Positions 58,044 through 64,000 of a stretch of 64,000 nt of DNA are shown here, in pieces. The position numbers and the translations under genes are program-made. The stretch is from positions 1 through 64,000 of the forward strand of contig WHVD01000085.1 in assembly GCA_015178975.1 (NCBI GenBank), in the 5' to 3' direction. Within the stretch, counting starts at the first letter, position 1. Each line of letters begins with the position of its first letter. This DNA is from Hysterangium stoloniferum (taxonomy: Eukaryota > Basidiomycota > Agaricomycetes > Hysterangiales > Hysterangiaceae). The notes beneath the pieces are model-generated. The model was not told the DNA's origin, did not search any database, and saw only the letters and a list, made by a program, of their open reading frames with translations.

Positions 58044-59768
58044 GTTGGTGATTCACAATATAATAGTCTCAGAATAGATACCACTATTTAAAGATGAAGT
58101 TTTGTAGCAATATTGCTTTTATTAGTAAACATTTGATATTATAATGATCACAGACAACCTCCATATGCAATTCCCAGAATGTACACCAATTTATAATGGA
58201 TTTGGCTATTTACTCTCTCAAATAGTTTAACAAATGTTGATGTGGCAAGGGTTTCAAGAAATAAAGGTGCAGTAATTTAAATACTGATAGATTGATTAGC
58301 TGCACTATTCAGCTTAAACAACTAAACTCAATATTTGTTTAATCTCTTTCCAAATTCAGATGAACTTGTAGTGACATGCTCTATGAAGGCCAAGCTCTTT
58401 TTGAGAATAAACATCAGGGGCTGAATGTACATATGTGCAATAATAGTGAAAACTTGTCATAAGCCTTTGCTTTCTTGTAGCTTTTGAGTTTACTATTTAC
58501 ATATAAAGATTTAATAAGCTGTTAAATACTTTATAAATAGAGAAATTGTCCAAGTAAATATCAATTAACTGTGCTGTTAATATGGACTCTTGAATGGCCT
58601 AAATGGGCAGGAATTTCAGGAATAAGACTTTAGATACTTATGTGATTAGTAAGCCTAAAGGATGCTGGGAGGCCAAGAGAACTTAGGGTAGACTATACTA
58701 GGAATAAAGATTGAGGTGGAATAGGAACAAGTCTAGGGGACACAATAAGCAAATGAATGAATGCATGTATGTCAAACAGAGTCAAGGGCAGATCAGAACA
58801 AGAGATCTTCAAGCAATCTTCAAGCCTCTGGAGGGATCAGGATATCCAAACAGAGTCTGATAGATCATCCTAGACAAAAGAGAGAAGTGCTATTGGCTAA
58901 TATGTATCTGGGGCCAGCAGGCCCCCCAACCCTAGTTTGCCTATAACAATGCCCCCAATACTACTGGTGCTTTCCCTTCCCTTGCAAACAAAGGAGGATA
59001 GTCACAATTCATTGAATATACAAAAGTTTATGGAAAGGTCCTCATATTTTTAAGTGAGATTATTTCCTCTGGCTATAACTATATGTTTTAGGGATTTATA
59101 TTTCATTACTCCAAAATTTCATCTTTAAGACTTGTATGCTCTTTTAAAATATGCACAAATGTCATGGTTATACAAGATTATCTGGGTTGTTACCTGATCT
59201 TTGGGATAAAATGCATTCTCTAGTATCTCTGTGACTTTTAAAAGATGCACAAACATCATAGTTAAACAAGATTATTTGGGTTATGATTTAATCTTTGGAA
59301 TAAAATGCATTCTTTTGTATATATGCAAACTTTCAAATATAGTTCATATGATTTGAATTTATTTGGTTTAGAAAGTTGACCAGAACTACCTGGCTAACCA
59401 ATCCATATTGTGGAATTTATCTCCAAAAGGATAATCTATATATGTTTGTTTGACTAACTTTGGTCAGATACAAGATAAATATTAATATTTCCTTATTCTC
59501 CAGAATGTCATCTGATAGACTGAATTTGATTTAATCTTATTTTCACCAAACAATATAAATATATATACTTTAGTGGATAAATAACTTTTAAAGTTTTGGG
59601 TTATCCTCCAAAGGCTATAGCCCCAACATTATAGTCCACCTGGAATGTGATCTAGTCTCTGACCATGCTCAGGAGTTGGTCACAAATCTATGTAGATAAA
59701 CTTCACCAAACCCTCTGATGTCTATCCTCAATGCTCAAGCCTATATACAAAGTCAGCAGACTGTGTTA
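58044..59768. other. No gene recognised; AT-rich
   Basis: No domain, intron pattern or LTR end identified. It contains an imperfect tandem duplication of about 97 bp (59139-59222 and 59235-59314, both with AAGATTAT.TGGGTT and AAAATGCATTCT). Confidence 0.4.
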
Positions 59769-60120
59769 CGACCTGTTCCTGGATGTTTCAATATCTGACT
59801 TCAACTTCTCACTTCAACTTCCAACTACAGAACATCATAATTCCTGTATCTCCTGTAATCTTCCCTTGTTCTGCATTTGGTAACTTGTCTGTTGACAAGT
59901 ATTCACTCATTTGTTTATTATATGTATGTTCTGACCTGAACTTCCTTTGTCCCTGTATTTAGTATACATATTATCAAGTTTGACAGGTATTCACTTGCTT
60001 GTTTTTGGAAAATGTTTCTGAAAATGTCTTATTATGCTCTTGATCAGTAATACAATTATGGTATAAGTTATATAGTTGTACCTACACTCCAGTTTGAATA
60101 TTGACTTAGTTTAGCCTATT
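59769..60120 (+). repeat. LTR fragment related to 56025-56545
   Basis: Begins TGTTACGACCTGTTCC and shares TTCCAACTA and TGGTAACTTGTCTGTTGACAA with the other copy. The right end is not defined. Confidence 0.5.
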
Positions 60121-60408
60121 TGTTGAGGTGTCAAGGAGCATATGGGAATAAAGTGGAAGACTGGGAGGCCAAATGTACTGAACTGGAAGGTCCAGTTTTA
60201 GAGACAAGTGGAGCTCAGCTTCAACTTATGTGTGCCCTCACACAAACTATCTGGTGTTCCAGTATTCAACACAAACAAGGAGTATGTTTAAAACTGAAAT
60301 TAACTGATACTTAGCTAATAACTGGGAGGCTGGAGTCTAAATTCAAAAGTCTTGGACTTGCCAATGACTGAGTTATGAGAGTAGGGATAATGCTAAGAGT
60401 AGAGCAGG

Positions 60409-60708
60409 CCATCGTTTCATGGAGGATACCCTTCGCCCTCCTTCCAGATGCATACCGATCTGCAGAAACTTTATGTAATACCCTCATGTTAAAACTTAAA
60501 GCTTTATACATTACTCACTTTTCATCCTCACCAGGATCCCTCTGATCCAAGTACATTTCCCAGGTCACCTGGTCCGACATCCCCCCCACACGCGCCTTCG
60601 ATGACTGCTTCTGACAGTGTAGCCACATACTATCACCGGCAGAGTAGCCATTCATTACCTGCCCACAGTAGGCCAGGCGGCCAGTATACAGGCGTTCCTG
60701 AGATATAA
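60409..60708 (+). pseudogene. 3' end of copy F, duplicated (relic G)
   Basis: Holds the last 66 bases of exon 6, intron 6 and exon 7 up to TAA 60706-60708. It has no promoter or 5' exons, so it is a passenger of the segmental duplication. Confidence 0.85.
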
Positions 60709-60849
60709 AGACCCTCCCACGACGGTTGTTTCCGGTCCAAATGACGCTGCACTTTTGACCGCCTATCTCCACTTACTCACAACGCTGTATTTTTTTTTTA
60801 AATATCTTTTTACTTATGTAACGATTAATTTATCTTCCTAAATTATACT

Positions 60850-61470
60850 GTAGTCAACGTGCGGAATTCAGAATCAAGAATTTGGGAGAGCTGAAATGGT
60901 TTTTTAGGCACCAATGTAAGGGAGTGTGACTCCCTACATTGTGTTTTGGTAATATTTGGTCCCATTGTTCTCCACTTGTATATATTATGTACATGAGGAC
61001 TTGAATAAAGGAGTGGTTTGTTCCCCATCACTCATTCTAGTGTCTGTCTGCATCTGCAGCAGATACTAACTAGTCTTACACCAAAGTCAAGCGGAATCAT
61101 ATAGAAAGAACGATGTCATTTCCCAACGTTCGTATATCGACAAAATCTTAGTGTATTTCGGTCTACAGCACGCGGAGTCGCTATCTACGCCACTTGATCC
61201 CATCACCCCTATCCATTTACCAATCCCCCAGTATCCCTTGTCAGTATGAAGACATGTGTGATGTTCCCTATCTCGAAGCTATAGGGCCACTAATGTACGC
61301 CACCCTCGGTGCCCGTCCAGATATAGCATTCGCCGTTTCTTTTCTCGCGCACTTTATGCAAAACCCAGTCGGCATCAATGGGAAGAGGTAAAAAGAGTGT
61401 TCAGGTATCAGAAGGAACAAGGGATCAATGGCTCGTGCTCGGAGATAGACGACACCGTTCACAAAATGGA
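60850..61470 (+). pseudogene. Copia RT/RNase H fragment (copy 2)
   Basis: Duplicate of 48382-49005 with the same frameshifts ([20 protein letters not shown] is open from 61194). Confidence 0.75.
60915..61080 (+). repeat. Solo mini-LTR inside the copia fragment (copy 2)
   Basis: Duplicate of 48446-48607 with a 4-base expansion (ACTAACTAGT). The LTR therefore inserted before the segmental duplication. Confidence 0.55.
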
Positions 61471-61748
61471 AAGTAGCATTAATCCAAATTCGTTACACTT
61501 TAAGAATGCCAATCGCTCTGGCAATTGTTATCACTATAACTATCTGTACCATGGTCTCACTTTATGCCTAACTTTGATCTTCCGTAAGATGCATGTGGGG
61601 TCGACTGTACAGGTTTTCAGACTAGATTGAATAATGCCGTACAAAACGACTCAGGCTATGCTTTAAGAGTATTATTACATAAAGGACAAATCATGATTTT
61701 TGAAGACGATTAGACCATACATATTTGACACTTTGGTGGTGCTGCCCA

Positions 61749-62445
61749 GTTCTCAGCTTCGTTTCGTATTTAGAAGCAGTCGCTGCACTGGGAGATCTAT
61801 AGCGGAGGGTAAAAATATGTTGGCATTTTTCAAAAAGTTAAAAACACAACTGACGTTGACTTCCGCGTTGACAGCAGCAGAGAAACATGCCGCATCTGCA
61901 AAGGGGTCTGTGGATTTTTGAGCTATTGTTATGATCCACGCCAACTCCATTCAGCTCACCCAAGCCCCCCATTGAAGCCGCAACACCACAGGCAGCAACT
62001 GGGAATATGAGTAAGTCATCAATGTTGTCAACACAGTATTCCACTAGTCTCACATTCACCGGCGAGTGCGGAAACACAACCTGTAAAAGCGTCAGGCTCT
62101 GTATGGACACTGTTGAATACCTTAAGACTTACCTCCAGGGTTGCATGCGCGAGGGTACAATGCAGGGGTCGCAGAAACGGTTGCAATCATGATAGAAACA
62201 AAGACAATGACTTGAGAGAATTGCATGACGAAAAAGTGATAAAAACTATGGAGTTTAGAGAGCAGCAACTGTGTCTGTGCGGTGGAAGTAATTCAAGGCG
62301 AAGTGGTGAAGATGATCTGCATTCACCTCAATCCTTTTAAACTCTTTGAAGGTGGTATAAGTGAATTTTTGAAGGAACCCGAACGTCCCGTTAAGCTACA
62401 GGGTGAGAGAGAGCAATCACCATCGGATTGAATTGTCTGTTGATA
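61749..62445 (-). repeat. Left arm of a terminal inverted repeat (at least 697 bp)
   Basis: Reverse complement of 63304-64000 with no difference that I could see. The arms are separated by 858 bp (62446-63303) without a gene. The outer limit is unknown because the window ends. Confidence 0.9.
61770..62226 (-). CDS. Small secreted six-cysteine protein, copy 2 (84 aa)
   Basis: Exact inverted counterpart of the gene at 63523-63979. On the minus strand the exons are 62226-62133, 62080-62054, 61998-61960, 61922-61855 and 61796-61770. It is divergent from copy 3, with about 1.3 kb between the two start codons, so the two could share the central promoter region. Confidence 0.72.
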
Positions 62446-63303
62446 GAACAACATATCACGTTTCAATTGCCAGAAGTTCGTTCGAATTGGTCGATCGTGT
62501 TTGCCTTGACGACAAATTGCAAAGCGTATCGGTTTTGTCAATTATGACAATCATTAGAGTTGGGCAATGAGCAATTGACTTACATAACCTCCATTCACAT
62601 ATCGATCATTTACTGATCTGATCAAGAAGCAGTGTGACGTCAAAGTCGCTAAGCTCCTCACGCATCATTCACAACTTTCACCGCTGAATTGCAGCGTTTA
62701 CCCCCACACAATCTACCTGACAACAGATTGTGAGTTGTCAATGGATGCAAACAAGTCCATGTGGCAAGGCGTCATCCTTCAACTTTTGAGGAAAAGCGGC
62801 TGATATAGTGTTTCAGTAGGTTCTAAAGGAAGGCAAGGCAATAATTGCAGCTCTTTTATTGAATTATAGCTATTTAAGAACTAGTATTATTGTCTGAAAA
62901 TTATGTAAGAATTAAATCAATACACACAGTATCAGGTTTTATTGCCATATTTAGAGGAGTTTAAAAACATCACTAGATTAATGCTTTGGATGATGAAGAG
63001 ACGAAAGGAGTAAACGGCTCGATTGTCAAAGTAATCTCAGATAGCGTATATCTGAACTTCGAAAAAGAGGGTGTAGAATAATGTATGGTGATACATACTG
63101 TCAGGCATTTCCTATGTTTCGAATTTGATCATCACGAAAGCTAATCGATGTCACCAATTATGGTGATTATTAAAACTGAACAATAGCAATTGTTTAACCA
63201 CGAATCATTTATTGATCGTGTGGCCTCGAAAGCGCAACGAATTTCATTGCCGAATTAAGCGTCTCGAGTGTGACATGTGGAGTACTGGCATCGAAGTCAA
63301 AAA
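62446..63303. other. Centre of the inverted repeat, no gene
   Basis: AT-rich. It contains short dyads (CAATTATGGTGATTATTAAAA, GTCAATTATGAC) but no reading frame of note. It is the possible shared upstream region of the two secreted-protein genes, and is conserved in the older copy at 49981-50863. Confidence 0.5.
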
Positions 63304-64000
63304 TATCGACAGACAATTCAATCCGATGGTGATTGCTCTCTCTCACCCTGTAGCTTAACGGGACGTTCGGGTTCCTTCAAAAATTCACTTATACCACCTT
63401 CAAAGAGTTTAAAAGGATTGAGGTGAATGCAGATCATCTTCACCACTTCGCCTTGAATTACTTCCACCGCACAGACACAGTTGCTGCTCTCTAAACTCCA
63501 TAGTTTTTATCACTTTTTCGTCATGCAATTCTCTCAAGTCATTGTCTTTGTTTCTATCATGATTGCAACCGTTTCTGCGACCCCTGCATTGTACCCTCGC
63601 GCATGCAACCCTGGAGGTAAGTCTTAAGGTATTCAACAGTGTCCATACAGAGCCTGACGCTTTTACAGGTTGTGTTTCCGCACTCGCCGGTGAATGTGAG
63701 ACTAGTGGAATACTGTGTTGACAACATTGATGACTTACTCATATTCCCAGTTGCTGCCTGTGGTGTTGCGGCTTCAATGGGGGGCTTGGGTGAGCTGAAT
63801 GGAGTTGGCGTGGATCATAACAATAGCTCAAAAATCCACAGACCCCTTTGCAGATGCGGCATGTTTCTCTGCTGCTGTCAACGCGGAAGTCAACGTCAGT
63901 TGTGTTTTTAACTTTTTGAAAAATGCCAACATATTTTTACCCTCCGCTATAGATCTCCCAGTGCAGCGACTGCTTCTAAATACGAAACGAAGCTGAGAAC
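63304..64000 (+). repeat. Right arm of the terminal inverted repeat (runs to window end)
   Basis: Reverse complement of 61749-62445. The first 152 bases also match 50864-51016 in copy 1 of the segmental duplication. Confidence 0.9.
63523..63979 (+). CDS. Small secreted six-cysteine protein, copy 3 (84 aa)
   Basis: Exons 63523-63616, 63669-63695, 63751-63789, 63827-63894 and 63953-63979 join in one frame (255 nt with TAA). The start is MQFSQVIVFVSIMIATVSA, a clear signal peptide of about 19 residues. The mature part carries cysteines at 28, 33, 44, 66, 80 and 83, in segments RACNPGGCVSALAGEFAACG, DPFADAACFSAAVN and a final CSDCF. The spacing and the D..AC..AA core resemble fungal small secreted proteins of the calcium-binding-protein (CBP1-like) type; that link is tentative. 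Introns are GT-AG; intron 3 is only 37 nt, the weakest point of the model. No single ORF longer than 91 codons shows it. Confidence 0.72.

Larger units (their letters stand above)
60409..63455 (+). repeat. Segmental duplication, copy 2 (3.05 kb)
   Basis: Direct repeat of 47943-51016, offset by about 12.4 kb. Here the right side continues into a full inverted-repeat arm, so this copy preserves the more complete right end. Confidence 0.92.

Noticed and set aside
58761..58946. 61-aa frame MHVCQTESRADQNKR...
   Set aside because: Short, without motif or codon bias, in AT-rich DNA with no supporting signal.
63639..63911. 90-aa frame MSIQSLTLLQVVF... and its inverted copies at 49372-49644 and 61838-62110
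   Set aside because: It runs through introns 1-3 of the secreted-protein gene in the wrong frame; the spliced model explains the signal peptide and cysteine pattern better.

Overview
The window is a repeat-rich stretch of a fungal nuclear genome, almost certainly from a mushroom-forming basidiomycete (Agaricomycetes). The evidence is many GT-AG introns of about 50 nt, Ty3/gypsy and Ty1/copia retrotransposons, a fungal Tc1 element, a Crypton-like tyrosine recombinase, and a membrane-protein family with an SPC...CxCSTV.YSL.SAC..CQ ectodomain of a kind I associate with Agaricomycetes. Genus cannot be read from the sequence.

Layout: 1-7364 is a decayed Ty3/gypsy chromovirus (gag, pol, an extra 3' ORF, 3' LTR). 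8000-14500 holds a mosaic of fragments, then copies A (broken) and B (intact) of the membrane-protein family. 14518-19568 is a 5.05-kb foldback element with CACTG ends and a 3-bp target duplication, whose centre is a 3.7-kb palindromic 10-bp minisatellite. 19924-20051 is a 128-bp TG...CA element that carries a tRNA-like promoter. 20.9-26.5 kb holds solo LTRs and a MITE. 27.7-31.7 kb is a tyrosine-recombinase gene with a Tc1 element nested in one of its introns, followed by an aspartic-protease exon and an internally deleted copia element with a 17-bp minisatellite. 36.3-48.2 kb holds copies C (broken), D, E and F (intact). 47.9-51.0 and 60.4-63.5 kb are a 3.05-kb direct segmental duplication, separated by copia and gypsy debris. 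The window ends inside an inverted repeat of at least 697 bp per arm, and each arm carries a five-exon gene for an 84-residue secreted six-cysteine protein.

A shared seven-exon model fits the membrane-protein family: signal peptide, 8-Cys ectodomain, Ser/Thr/Pro linker, one membrane helix, short cytoplasmic tail. It gives uninterrupted reading frames for B (289 aa), D (312 aa), E (328 aa) and F (307 aa), although no single open frame shows the protein. A, C and three fragments are dead. The locus therefore grows and decays by block duplication and is repeatedly hit by transposons. Because the blocks are paralogous, several insertions can be compared with an empty site inside the same window, which fixes element ends and target duplications without outside data.

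The host-type genes are the membrane-protein array and the secreted cysteine-rich protein. Their functions are unknown; surface or secreted roles are inferred from architecture only. Nearly everything else is mobile DNA, much of it inactivated by CGA-to-TGA or TGG-to-TGA changes.
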